Origin: Lentisphaerota bacterium
GTDB lineage: Bacteria > Verrucomicrobiota > Lentisphaeria > Victivallales > Victivallaceae
NCBI GenBank assembly: GCA_015061605.1
Contig: SUWH01000005.1
Coordinates: forward strand, 1-64,000
Direction: 5' to 3'
Length of the DNA stretch: 64,000 nt
Shown here: piece after piece, positions 50,917 to 59,187 of the stretch
Numbering within the stretch: the stretch's first letter is position 1
Layout of the letters: every line of letters begins with the position of its first letter
Program-made: the position numbers and the translations under genes
Notes under the pieces: model-generated
What the model saw: the letters and a program-made list of their open reading frames with translations, nothing else
Database searches by the model: none
Told to the model about the DNA's origin: nothing

Positions 50917-51564
50917 TCATTCCTTCGTTGAAGTTTCTCCGTAAAGGCGGTGACGGACAATGTAGTCACCGATTTCCGGAATATTTTCTGTCATGCACTT
51001 AATATTACCCGTCAATGCGGTTTTTTCCATTGAATTTCTGATTTCTGTGGAAGATATTTCAAAAAATTTTCCCGGAATGACTCCGGAATACAGTTTTTGC
51101 GCGGTTTCCGGCTGCCAGTGTTCAAGTAACGTTTCCAATGTTACGGGAGAGGTTTTGCGCGGATAGGTCAGGATGTGCCACTTTTCCGCCAGTTCTTTTG
51201 CCCGGTGCCACGTATGCAGTTGAAGCAGACTGTCCGCTCCGATGAGCAATGCCGGACGGATACCGGATACTGCTTCCAGTTCCAGCAGAATGTCGATGGT
51301 GTAGGATGGTTTTTTTGCGATTTTTGCTTCGATACCGGAAGCGCTCATGCCGGATTCATCTTTTATCAGCAGTTCCACCATTTTCATCCGGTCGGCAAAG
51401 GGGGCGCGGCGGGAATCCAGTTTGTGCGGCGGGGCAAACGCCGGGACCCAGAGGACATGATCGCATGCTCCGGAACTCAATGCTCCCCGTGCCACCGCCA
51501 GATGGCCGTAATGAGGCGGATCGAAACTGCCGCCGAAAAATGCAGTGATGAGTTGTTTTTTCAA
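50917..51564 (-). CDS. nadD: Nicotinate-nucleotide adenylyltransferase
   Basis: Forms deamido-NAD from NaMN and ATP. 'AFFGGSFDPPHYGHLAVA' carries the H-x-G-H site; 'LLIGADSLLQLHTWHRAKEL' and 'FEISSTEIRNSM' complete the signature. A TTG at 51564 follows GGAGG by five bases and gives a normal start 'KKQLITAFFGG'; the ATG at 51576 four codons earlier overlaps that ribosome binding site. The track's start, 51 codons before that ATG, is in the divergent promoter region. It begins a leftward operon. Confidence 0.93.
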   Translation of the reverse strand: MKKQLITAFFGGSFDPPHYGHLAVARGALSSGACDHVLWVPAFAPPHKLDSRRAPFADRMKMVELLIKDESGMSASGIEAKIAKKPSYTIDILLELEAVSGIRPALLIGADSLLQLHTWHRAKELAEKWHILTYPRKTSPVTLETLLEHWQPETAQKLYSGVIPGKFFEISSTEIRNSMEKTALTGNIKCMTENIPEIGDYIVRHRLYGETSTKE

Positions 51565-51624
51565 GAAAACCTCCATATCTTTGATATAAAATAACGTTTT
51601 TTTGCTAAATTTCAAACAAAACGA

Positions 51625-51653
51625 TTGAAGTTTTTGCCGGATTGTTGTATTTT
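51625..51653 (+). promoter_or_regulatory. Predicted promoter of the lipoprotein-yicC operon
   Basis: TTGAAG and TATTTT with a 17-base spacer in the divergent nadD/lipoprotein gap, about 65 bases before the lipoprotein ATG. Confidence 0.35.
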
Positions 51654-51717
51654 TAATAGTGTGCAGGTTTTTTATACCCGCATGATCAGGATTTTTAACG
51701 CAGGAAAGGAGTTGTTC

Positions 51718-52566
51718 ATGTTGCGGCACAAAATGGCGGCGGCAATGGCTTTTGCATTTATGCTTATGGCATTATTTTGCGGATGCCGTTCGGATGTTTA
51801 TTATCAGAACCGGGCAATAGAACGGGCCCGGGCATTTTTGCTCGAAGAGGCAAAAGAGTTGGATTGGCGCCAGCAGGAGTTTGTCCGCTATGCTGATCCG
51901 GTTATTCTTCACAGTCACATTCTCGGAAAGGTGAGTTATGGAACTCCCGATCTGCTCGGCAGTGAATCCAGACAAATTTGTGTTACCTGGCAGCTTCCGG
52001 ATCAGAAAGGGGTCTACATGGTTTACGGCGTTTCCGGGGGAAGAATGGAATACTGGGTCCCGGAACGGTTGATCCGGAAAGAGTTTGTCAATGTCCCGAC
52101 ACCGCTGGTCGATTCTGCGGCTGCGGCGGTTAAGTATGCGATATCCAATCTGTCTGAAGAATTGACAACAGAAGAGTTGAATACCATCCGTTTTTCCGCA
52201 CCGTCACTGCTTATGACCAATTTTGATGTGACATTGAAGCTGCCGGAAGATCCGGCTGAACAGGCGGCGTTTGCCGAAGCTGCCGGAAAGATGATGCAGT
52301 TGACCCTTGCCTGGAATACCGGCAGTAACAAAACCGTGTTTTTCTGCGGGAACGGGATGCCGGATATGACTCAATGGTCGGTCGAGCGCGCCGGCATCAT
52401 CAAACCGGATGAACTGGAACGCCGCACTTTGCGCACTGTCCTTACTCCGGAACAGTTTTATAAAGAACTGCCGCAGCTCGCTGCACGGAAAAGTGTCGGG
52501 TGCAGCTGCAAAGATTCTGAACTCTGCCGCCGGGAAGGTGTTTGCAGAAACGCTGAAAAGAAGTGA
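51718..52566 (+). CDS. Hypothetical lipoprotein, 282 aa
   Basis: The ATG at 51718 follows AAAGGAG; the track starts 31 codons early. The signal 'MAFAFMLMALFCGC' gives a lipobox with lipidated Cys ~21. The mature part is mixed alpha/beta with no recognised domain. The C-terminus has a Cys-rich block 'CSCKDSELCRREGVC' that might bind metal or form disulfides. It precedes yicC by ten bases. Confidence 0.6.
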   Translation: MLRHKMAAAMAFAFMLMALFCGCRSDVYYQNRAIERARAFLLEEAKELDWRQQEFVRYADPVILHSHILGKVSYGTPDLLGSESRQICVTWQLPDQKGVYMVYGVSGGRMEYWVPERLIRKEFVNVPTPLVDSAAAAVKYAISNLSEELTTEELNTIRFSAPSLLMTNFDVTLKLPEDPAEQAAFAEAAGKMMQLTLAWNTGSNKTVFFCGNGMPDMTQWSVERAGIIKPDELERRTLRTVLTPEQFYKELPQLAARKSVGCSCKDSELCRREGVCRNAEKK

Positions 52567-52576
52567 GGGGTGGATC

Positions 52577-53455
52577 ATGTTGTACAGTATGACCGGTTTC
52601 GGAAAAGGGGAAGCTCTCTTTTCTGACGGACGGAGTATGCAAATAGAAATATCTTCCGTCAACCGCAAACAGTTTGAAGCAAGATTCATCATGCCGCAGG
52701 AGTTGGCGGCTCTGGAAAATTCCGGACGCAAATATGTCGCCTCCCTGGTTTCCCGCGGTGCTATTCAAGTCAGGGTGAACATCGGAACTCCCTCCGGTGC
52801 TTCCGGTGTTGCAATTGACCGTAATATGCTCGATATGCTCATTTCCGAAGCCGCCGCCGCCCGCAAGCGCAACGGTGTATCAGGAGAGGTCGATGTGGAA
52901 GCTCTGTTTGCGTTGCCCGGAGTGATCGCAAGTGCCGCCCTTGACGGCAGTTCAGAGGAGACCGCGGAGGTATTTGAACGCGCTATCAAGGCCGCCGGAG
53001 AAAATTATCAGGCAATGCGGCGTGCTGAAGGAGAAAATCTCAAACTCGATCTGGAGAAACGTTTGAAATCTCTGGAAATGATGCACGGCGAACTCTATAT
53101 GATGACTTCAATGCAGCCGGATCTGGTCAAACAGCGGCTGCTCAACCGTTTCGCCAATGAGAAGTTTCCCATCGAGGCCGATGATCCAACTCTGCTGCGC
53201 GAAGTGTTGTTTTACATCGACCGGGGCGATGTCACTGAAGAGTTGACCCGTTTGAGCAGTCACTTTGAACAGTTCCGGAAGTTTCTGGATGCTGATGTCC
53301 CGGTCGGCAGAAGTCTGGACTTTTTGATGCAGGAACTTTTCCGGGAAATAACCACGTTGGGCAATAAAGCCTTCGCTGGTGGAGTTTCCCGCAAAGTTGT
53401 GGCTTTCAAAGCCGAAGCGGAGAAGATCCGTGAACAGATCCAGAATGTAGAATAA
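52577..53455 (+). CDS. yicC: YicC-family RNA endonuclease-like protein
   Basis: A 292-aa protein with the family start 'MLYSMTGFGKGEA' and end 'QELFREITTLGNKA' plus 'KAEAEKIREQIQNVE'. E. coli YicC is an endoribonuclease that promotes sRNA (RyhB) turnover. The ATG at 52577 follows GAGGGGTG; the track adds 56 codons from the preceding gene. gmk, which often follows yicC, is absent here; cysE follows instead after 25 bases. Confidence 0.93.
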   Translation: MLYSMTGFGKGEALFSDGRSMQIEISSVNRKQFEARFIMPQELAALENSGRKYVASLVSRGAIQVRVNIGTPSGASGVAIDRNMLDMLISEAAAARKRNGVSGEVDVEALFALPGVIASAALDGSSEETAEVFERAIKAAGENYQAMRRAEGENLKLDLEKRLKSLEMMHGELYMMTSMQPDLVKQRLLNRFANEKFPIEADDPTLLREVLFYIDRGDVTEELTRLSSHFEQFRKFLDADVPVGRSLDFLMQELFREITTLGNKAFAGGVSRKVVAFKAEAEKIREQIQNVE

Positions 53456-53480
53456 TTCCCATAATGCAGGATAAATATTT

Positions 53481-54386
53481 ATGACCAGACGAGAAAAAAA
53501 TGAGGCGTTGGATAAAATAACTTCCGCTCTCAATCAAAGTTATTCCGGTGATTACGGCATCAATCATGCCGAAGATGACGCCATGCCCAGCCGTTCCGAA
53601 GTTATCGACGTCACAGAACGGTTGCTGGAACTCCTCTTTCCCGGTTTCGACCGCGCCGGAGTTTATCCGGGCACCCGGGTGCTGCTCGGCGATATCATGC
53701 GGAAACTTTCCGATCAGATCGGCCGCGCCATGCGCCGGATCAAAGGCGGCGAATGTGAAGGATGTGATCAGGAGTGTTCCGAACGCAGTGACAAAATGAC
53801 TTTTGAACTGCTTGCCGCTCTGCCGGAATTGCGGGATATTCTGCTTGCCGACGTGGAAGCAGCTTACAACGGCGACCCTGCCGCCCGTTGTTATGACGAA
53901 ATCATTTTGAGCTATCCGGGGTTGAAAGCTATCGCCATCCAGCGCCTTGCCCACGAGCTTTTCTGCGTCGGTGTGCCGCTTATTCCCCGGATGATGACCG
54001 AATACGCCCACAGTGAAACCGGTATCGACATCCATCCCGGAGCCACCCTTGGCCGCGGTATCTTTATCGACCACGGTACCGGTGTCGTCATCGGTGAAAC
54101 TGCTGTCCTCGGTAATAATGTCCGTATTTATCAGGGCGTGACCCTCGGCGCGGTCAGCTTTCCCAAGAATGCCTGCGGCGTGCTGATCAAAGGTTTGCGC
54201 CGCCATCCGACGATCGGCAGCAATGTCACCATCTATTCCGGAGCTTCGGTTCTTGGCGATGTGACCATCGGTGATGATTCTGTCATCGGCGGTAACGTCT
54301 GGCTCACCGAAAGTCTGCCGCAGGGAACCAAAATCACGGCGCTTCCTCCGGAACACCGCCGCAAATCACTCAACGGGAATAAATAA
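53481..54386 (+). CDS. cysE: Serine O-acetyltransferase with N-terminal extension
   Basis: Acetylates serine with acetyl-CoA for cysteine synthesis. The C-terminal left-handed beta-helix has hexapeptide repeats: 'GIDIHPGATLGRGIFIDHGT' (catalytic His), 'GVVIGETAVLGNNVRIYQGV' and 'VTIYSGASVLGDVTIG'. The first ~170 residues, with 'ECEGCDQECSE', match the EpsC-type longer form found in anaerobes rather than enteric CysE. yggS follows two bases later. Confidence 0.93.
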   Translation: MTRREKNEALDKITSALNQSYSGDYGINHAEDDAMPSRSEVIDVTERLLELLFPGFDRAGVYPGTRVLLGDIMRKLSDQIGRAMRRIKGGECEGCDQECSERSDKMTFELLAALPELRDILLADVEAAYNGDPAARCYDEIILSYPGLKAIAIQRLAHELFCVGVPLIPRMMTEYAHSETGIDIHPGATLGRGIFIDHGTGVVIGETAVLGNNVRIYQGVTLGAVSFPKNACGVLIKGLRRHPTIGSNVTIYSGASVLGDVTIGDDSVIGGNVWLTESLPQGTKITALPPEHRRKSLNGNK

Positions 54387-54387
54387 T

Positions 54388-55080
54388 ATGAGCCGCGCAC
54401 CGGAAAATTACCGCAATACTTTGAATGTTATTCGGCAAGTCGCCGCCAAATGCGGACGCAATGCTGATGAAATCAAACTGCTTGTCGTCAGCAAAACCAT
54501 GCCCCACGCGGTGCTTAAAGAGCTGTATGATGAATGCAATATCCGGGAATTTGCCGAAAACCGCGTCCCGGAACTTTCCGGAAAGGTCGAGGCTCTCCCC
54601 CGTGATATCAAGTGGCACTTCATCGGTCCCATGCAGTCCAACAAGATCCGCAAAGTGGTCAAAATGGCGCAGGTCATCCACTCGGTCGAATCCTGTGAAC
54701 AGATCGAAAAACTTGAACGCATTTGCGGTGAGGAAAACAAACACCCGGAATTTTTTCTGGAAGTCAACGTTTCCGGCGAAGCTTCCAAGGGCGGTTTGCG
54801 CGGAGAGGAACTCTTTGAAGCAGGAAGCCTCGCCGCTCAATGCAAAAATGCTGATTGGTGCGGTCTGATGACCATGGCTCCCATCGATGCCGATGACGAA
54901 GCTCTGGAAGAGATATTTTCCACGCTTGCCAAATTGAAAAAAGAGTGCGAAGCGCGTTTCAATGTTACTTTGCCGGAGCTTTCCATGGGTATGAGTGGAG
55001 ATTTTCCCATCGCAGTTGCCCATGGCGCAACAGTCGTCCGTATCGGCAGCCGGATATTTGAAGGTGTTGAACGCAGTTGA
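54388..55080 (+). CDS. yggS: PLP-binding homeostasis protein, YggS/PROSC family
   Basis: A 230-aa TIM-barrel-like PLP carrier that keeps free pyridoxal phosphate low. The PLP Lys lies in 'IKLLVVSKTMP'; 'IREFAENRVPELSGK', 'DIKWHFIGPMQSNKIRKVV' and 'LSMGMSGDFPIAVAHGATVV' with 'RIGSRIFEG' are the family blocks. The ATG at 54388 is chosen over the track's start 39 codons upstream within cysE. Confidence 0.95.
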   Translation: MSRAPENYRNTLNVIRQVAAKCGRNADEIKLLVVSKTMPHAVLKELYDECNIREFAENRVPELSGKVEALPRDIKWHFIGPMQSNKIRKVVKMAQVIHSVESCEQIEKLERICGEENKHPEFFLEVNVSGEASKGGLRGEELFEAGSLAAQCKNADWCGLMTMAPIDADDEALEEIFSTLAKLKKECEARFNVTLPELSMGMSGDFPIAVAHGATVVRIGSRIFEGVERS

Positions 55081-55133
55081 AAACTGCCGGTTGTATATTA
55101 CTCTTGAAACAACACTCCGGGAGGATCAGGAAA

Positions 55134-56147
55134 ATGAAAAAATTTATATCAATGCTGTCTTTATTGTTTGCCGTTATGGATATCTGTGCCGCTCCGGCTG
55201 CCGATGTCCCCGATCCCGAAGTTTTTGCTGCCAAAGGAAAGGCGCGCAACTACACCGGTGTTTTCCCGGAAAATGTGAAAACCATCGGTATCATCACTCC
55301 CGGTTCTTATCCGGTGGCAAAAAATATCCGGAAGTCGGTCAGGCTTTTGGAGAAGTCCGGGTATAAAGTCAAAATTTATCCCAATGCGCTGCGTCCCAGG
55401 GAAAAATCCGATGCCGGATATTACGCTTCCATGCCGGCGAAATACCGCATTGCCGACTTTGAAGCGGCGTGGCGCGATATGGAGATCGACATGATCATCT
55501 GCTGCCGGGGAGGTCGCGGAACTGAAGAGGTCGTTGCCGGAGTGAACTGGAGCAAATTGCCCAGACGACCGGAACTTTACTTGCAGGGATACAGTGCCGT
55601 AACTTCGATTTTATGCGCGCTGGACGGCAAAGGTTACGGCAGACCGGTCGCTGGTCCCAATGTCAGTTCCATGCTGTCGCTGGATACGGCAATGATCCCG
55701 CTTATGAAAAAAATGTACAGCGGAGAAGAGGTTGGTCCTTTTAAACTTAAAGCACTTGTTCCCGGGGATTGTTCGGGCAGGGCGCTTGCCGGTCTTTTGA
55801 GCCGTTTCAATAAAGTCGCCAAGACTGATTACAATGTTCCGGTCAAAGGCAGGATCGTTTTTATCGAAAGTGTTTTCTGCAAAGCAGACAAGTTCCGGGC
55901 TGAACTTACGGAACTTTGTGAGTCAAAATTTCTTGACGGAGCCGCCGGGATCGTTTTCTGCCAGCTTACCAAAGGGGATAAATTGGAAGTCCTCATGCCG
56001 GTTTTGAAAGAGTTTGCACCCAAATTCAAAGTTCCGGTTTATCTGGGTTTTCCCTTCGGACATCACACAAAAAATCTTGCGATCGATTTCTCCCGTGACG
56101 TGGTGATTTCCAATGGGGTATTGAAATTCCCCGCGGTAAAGAAATAA
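55134..56147 (+). CDS. Secreted S66-family peptidase (LD-carboxypeptidase-like)
   Basis: A 337-aa exported protein with signal 'MKKFISMLSLLFAVMDICAA'; GGGAGG precedes the ATG at 55134. The S66 triad can be placed: Ser in 'LQGYSAVTSIL', Glu in 'GRIVFIESVFCK', His in 'YLGFPFGHHT'. Enteric LdcA is cytoplasmic and trims muropeptides; a signal peptide suggests work in the periplasm. The usual 'RGGYG' is 'RGGRG' here. A short ORF of unknown function follows after 41 bases. Confidence 0.82.
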   Translation: MKKFISMLSLLFAVMDICAAPAADVPDPEVFAAKGKARNYTGVFPENVKTIGIITPGSYPVAKNIRKSVRLLEKSGYKVKIYPNALRPREKSDAGYYASMPAKYRIADFEAAWRDMEIDMIICCRGGRGTEEVVAGVNWSKLPRRPELYLQGYSAVTSILCALDGKGYGRPVAGPNVSSMLSLDTAMIPLMKKMYSGEEVGPFKLKALVPGDCSGRALAGLLSRFNKVAKTDYNVPVKGRIVFIESVFCKADKFRAELTELCESKFLDGAAGIVFCQLTKGDKLEVLMPVLKEFAPKFKVPVYLGFPFGHHTKNLAIDFSRDVVISNGVLKFPAVKK

Positions 56148-56188
56148 TGCTGTTCCGCAAATGATGATTTCTGATTTGGCAGCTGCTT

Positions 56189-56497
56189 ATGAATGACGAT
56201 AAATGGAATTGGACAGAACCGGATCCCGATGCCCCGACGGTGTATCAGAAAGAGCGCGGCGGAATGATCGCGCTGTTGATCATCGGTTCACTGCTGATTG
56301 CCGGAGGAGTCTTTTTTGCATGGAAGATCGGCGCATTTGATCATGATCGCTTCTGGGGACTGGATACGCCGTATCGACGGTTAAGTTTCCATCGTGAAAC
56401 CTTGGAATATTCTCTGTTTTTTCACGCTCCGTGGCTTATCGGATGTATGATGGTATGGGCGGCGCTCCGTAATTTATGCAAGTTGCGGAAAAAATAA
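56189..56497 (+). CDS. Hypothetical membrane protein, 102 aa
   Basis: Not recognised. It has an acidic N-terminus ('DDKWNWTEPDPDAP') and two predicted helices (residues ~27-46 and ~79-95) separated by an aromatic/charged loop with 'WGLDTPYRRLSFHRE'. It has no clear ribosome binding site, but codon use is consistent with a gene. It closes the lipoprotein-yicC-cysE-yggS-S66 run. The following 82 bases hold nothing visible. Confidence 0.5.
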   Translation: MNDDKWNWTEPDPDAPTVYQKERGGMIALLIIGSLLIAGGVFFAWKIGAFDHDRFWGLDTPYRRLSFHRETLEYSLFFHAPWLIGCMMVWAALRNLCKLRKK

Positions 56498-56579
56498 TAT
56501 GTCCACATCCGGTGGTAAAATTATCGGAGCATCGGAACTGTGAACATCGAATCTGCCGGTACGGCTTTCCCGCAACAGT

Positions 56580-58664
56580 TTACCGGAGACCGCGCGTGTT
56601 GAAATATTTTTTTATTTCTGCGGCATTCAATGCCCGGGGGAAAATCCGGAGTCCGTTGAGTTCTCCCCGATAGTGCCATGCACCGCCCCAGCCTGAACCC
56701 AGTTCGATAAAATTGCGGTTGCTTTTTGGCTTGAGCCCGGGAAAAGCTTTTTTACCAACAGGTACACCATTAAGATAAATCGTTATACTGTATCCATTGG
56801 AAATCGTTTCAAAAACTGCCGCCGCCTGACTCTTTTTACCCGGTTCCGGAAACTTCCCTTTCAAACTCATCGTGTGGCCGCGGTATCGTTTGCCATCGTG
56901 AAAATTGGCATAAAGGCGGTTGCCGTATCTGCCCAGAAAGAATTGGCGGTCTTTGAATACATACATATCCAGAGCTTCCGGAGTGGTTTTCCCTTTGATA
57001 TCACCGCTGTCCAGCGGGATGAGGCTGGTTATCACGGTCAAACCTTTTTCATCTGCATTGATCTCTGAACTGTTCAGCACTCTGATCCGGGTGCTGCCGT
57101 TGAAATGGAGTTTGTCTTTGAGAAATGTTGAACCGTCTGCGGCAGAGGCAAGTTTTTTCCCGTCAGAAAGATAGCGCAGCACGTCTCCTGCGAGCAGCTG
57201 ATGACCTTTCAAAGACATATGCACTCCATCGTCCTGCACATAGAGGAGTTGGGGATCCGGATGGCTGCGCACCGTTGCGGCGAAGTCGATGATATCCAGA
57301 CCATGTTTGGCGGCGATCTGTTTCAACCGGGCGTTGAAGCGGTCGTGGACTTCCGGGACACCGAAAATGGAGTGGCTGAAATTTTGCGCTTTCAGCGGCA
57401 GATTCAATGCCTGCTGATACGGCATATAACTGTCCGGAGAAGTGATCAGAATGATTTTTGCCCCGGTTCGTTTTTTAAGCATGGTAATAATATTATCCCA
57501 TAATTCAAGCTGTTCATCTTCCGGGACATAAGTTTTATACCCGTCGCCGGAGCGAAGTTTGGAATCGTTAGCCCCGGTAAAAATAAAGATCATATCAGGA
57601 ACCGGAGAAAAGATTTTTTCGTACATTTCGTTGCGGATGGTTTTTTCCCCTTTGAGCCGCAGCCATATACGCCGGAGCGTGTCGCCGCCCACACCGCAGT
57701 TGCGCGTGGTATATCCGACGGGCAGAAAGCTCTCTGCAACATTGATATAGTTGCGTCCCCGGTCATAATCGCTCAAACTGTCTCCGAGAAAAAGCAGATG
57801 TTGTTTACCGGAAATATTTTCTGCATATTTACGATACTGTTTCAAACTTTTTTCCGGCATAATGGTGGCAAAAAAGTTTACTTTTACTCCGCTTCCCTGA
57901 TCCAGAACGGACAATCTTGCACCGTCCGGAGATTCCAACGGGACAGTAAAGGTGAATTCGGCTTTCCCATCGGCACCGCTGACCGTTTCCCAGTGCTTCG
58001 CCGGGAAATAACCGCCGGGAAGAAATTGTCCGGAATAGAGCGAACAGGATAATTTGCGCTTCGGTTCTGAACCGAGCAGGGTGACTTTTACCGTGTCGCC
58101 GGGACGGACGATCGCAGCAGAGGGTTCAAAGGTAAAAGCCGGTCCCTTGCGGTCAAGGTAAAAGAAACTGGTCGAAACGATTTCTGCCTTTGAGCCATTA
58201 TCCAGTTCTATTATAAGTTTATCGTGGAATACTGTATCAGGATCAGTGGATACGCTTTCAAAATCAAAGTTCTGAAATTTTGAATTCAACTCAAAACTTT
58301 TGCTCCACTCTTCTTTGAATTCCAGGGCATTTCCTCCGTACATCAACCGCGAACGTACTCCGAGCCGGAATTTCCCCTCTCCTTTGGCGCGGATGCGGAA
58401 ACGGAATCTCCGTCCGGACGGGGCGGCGCAATCCGGTTGAGCGTGTTCCAGATTGCCAAGATCAAGATAGTGAGCGAGCGTCCCACCCGTGAGCCGCATC
58501 CCTTTGGCAAGCTTCTCAACTGTTCCGCTGCCGGAATGTTTCCAGCATTTCATTCCGTAGAAAAATGTGCTGTTATTGATCAAATTTGCTTCGCGTGCCG
58601 CCAGCTGAAACAGAAAAAGTGAAGCGGCAACGGTGAAAAATATTTTTGACAGTAAAATTTTCAT
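56580..58664 (-). CDS. Secreted SGNH hydrolase with N-terminal carbohydrate-binding-like and C-terminal LamG-like domains
   Basis: A 694-aa protein with signal 'FFTVAASLFLFQLAA'. Residues ~25-165 form a beta-sandwich CBM-like domain, ~170-280 an Ig-like domain, and ~290-515 the SGNH core: 'LLFLGDSLSDYDRG' (Ser), 'CGVGGDTLRRI' (Gly), 'FIFTGANDSKL' (Asn) and 'VQDDGVHMSLKGHQL' (Asp-x-x-His). The C-terminal ~170 residues are concanavalin/LamG-like ('LNGVPVGKKAFPG', 'YRGELNGLRIFPRAL'). It probably deacetylates a glycan. Its start overlaps the small secreted gene by four bases. Confidence 0.85.
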   Translation of the reverse strand: MKILLSKIFFTVAASLFLFQLAAREANLINNSTFFYGMKCWKHSGSGTVEKLAKGMRLTGGTLAHYLDLGNLEHAQPDCAAPSGRRFRFRIRAKGEGKFRLGVRSRLMYGGNALEFKEEWSKSFELNSKFQNFDFESVSTDPDTVFHDKLIIELDNGSKAEIVSTSFFYLDRKGPAFTFEPSAAIVRPGDTVKVTLLGSEPKRKLSCSLYSGQFLPGGYFPAKHWETVSGADGKAEFTFTVPLESPDGARLSVLDQGSGVKVNFFATIMPEKSLKQYRKYAENISGKQHLLFLGDSLSDYDRGRNYINVAESFLPVGYTTRNCGVGGDTLRRIWLRLKGEKTIRNEMYEKIFSPVPDMIFIFTGANDSKLRSGDGYKTYVPEDEQLELWDNIITMLKKRTGAKIILITSPDSYMPYQQALNLPLKAQNFSHSIFGVPEVHDRFNARLKQIAAKHGLDIIDFAATVRSHPDPQLLYVQDDGVHMSLKGHQLLAGDVLRYLSDGKKLASAADGSTFLKDKLHFNGSTRIRVLNSSEINADEKGLTVITSLIPLDSGDIKGKTTPEALDMYVFKDRQFFLGRYGNRLYANFHDGKRYRGHTMSLKGKFPEPGKKSQAAAVFETISNGYSITIYLNGVPVGKKAFPGLKPKSNRNFIELGSGWGGAWHYRGELNGLRIFPRALNAAEIKKYFNTRGLR

Positions 58665-59161
58665 TCGGCATTTTCTCCGGAAGAAATCATATCCACTTTA
58701 ACATTGGAAATAACGATTACTGCCCCTTTGACCACCTTGAATGAAACCCGCACCAGATCAGTTTTAGGATTTGATACGGTAAATTCGGCATTGTAAGTTT
58801 GCTGTGAATCGCTCTTTTTGAATTTTTTTGTCTGGTTGGCAATAAATTTCTTTTTACCGTATTCTGCAAGAGAAATGGTCATTGGCGCACCTTTAATGTC
58901 GGCAGAAACGGCGATTTTATCTCCACGCTTTGCCGTAATTCCTCTTGCGGTGTAAATGGCGATCTGACCTTTGGCATTGTTTTCTGAAGCAAGGTGAACA
59001 AAATTCACTCCGTTCAGCCGGATCACTTCAGCCGTGCCGTTGCGGGTCGTCGAAAGTGACCATTGGCGTTTGAAGTCATTGAAACTGCCGTCCACATCCA
59101 CCTCAACGGCAAAAACGGTCGATGTGAGCATGATTGCCAATATAAAACTGAAAATTTTCAT
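58661..59161 (-). CDS. Small secreted beta-rich protein, 166 aa
   Basis: Signal peptide 'MKIFSFILAIMLTSTVFA' followed by a ~145-residue beta-rich domain ('GDKIAVSADIKGAPMTISL', 'VVKGAVIVISNVKVDMIS') resembling CenC-type carbohydrate-binding folds. No catalytic residues are evident. It lies between the 1010-aa glycosidase-like gene (26-bp gap) and the SGNH gene (ATGA overlap), so it is probably a glycan-binding accessory of this locus. Confidence 0.65.
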   Translation of the reverse strand: MKIFSFILAIMLTSTVFAVEVDVDGSFNDFKRQWSLSTTRNGTAEVIRLNGVNFVHLASENNAKGQIAIYTARGITAKRGDKIAVSADIKGAPMTISLAEYGKKKFIANQTKKFKKSDSQQTYNAEFTVSNPKTDLVRVSFKVVKGAVIVISNVKVDMISSGENAE

Positions 59162-59187
59162 TATTATTATCCTGTGAAATCTCTCTG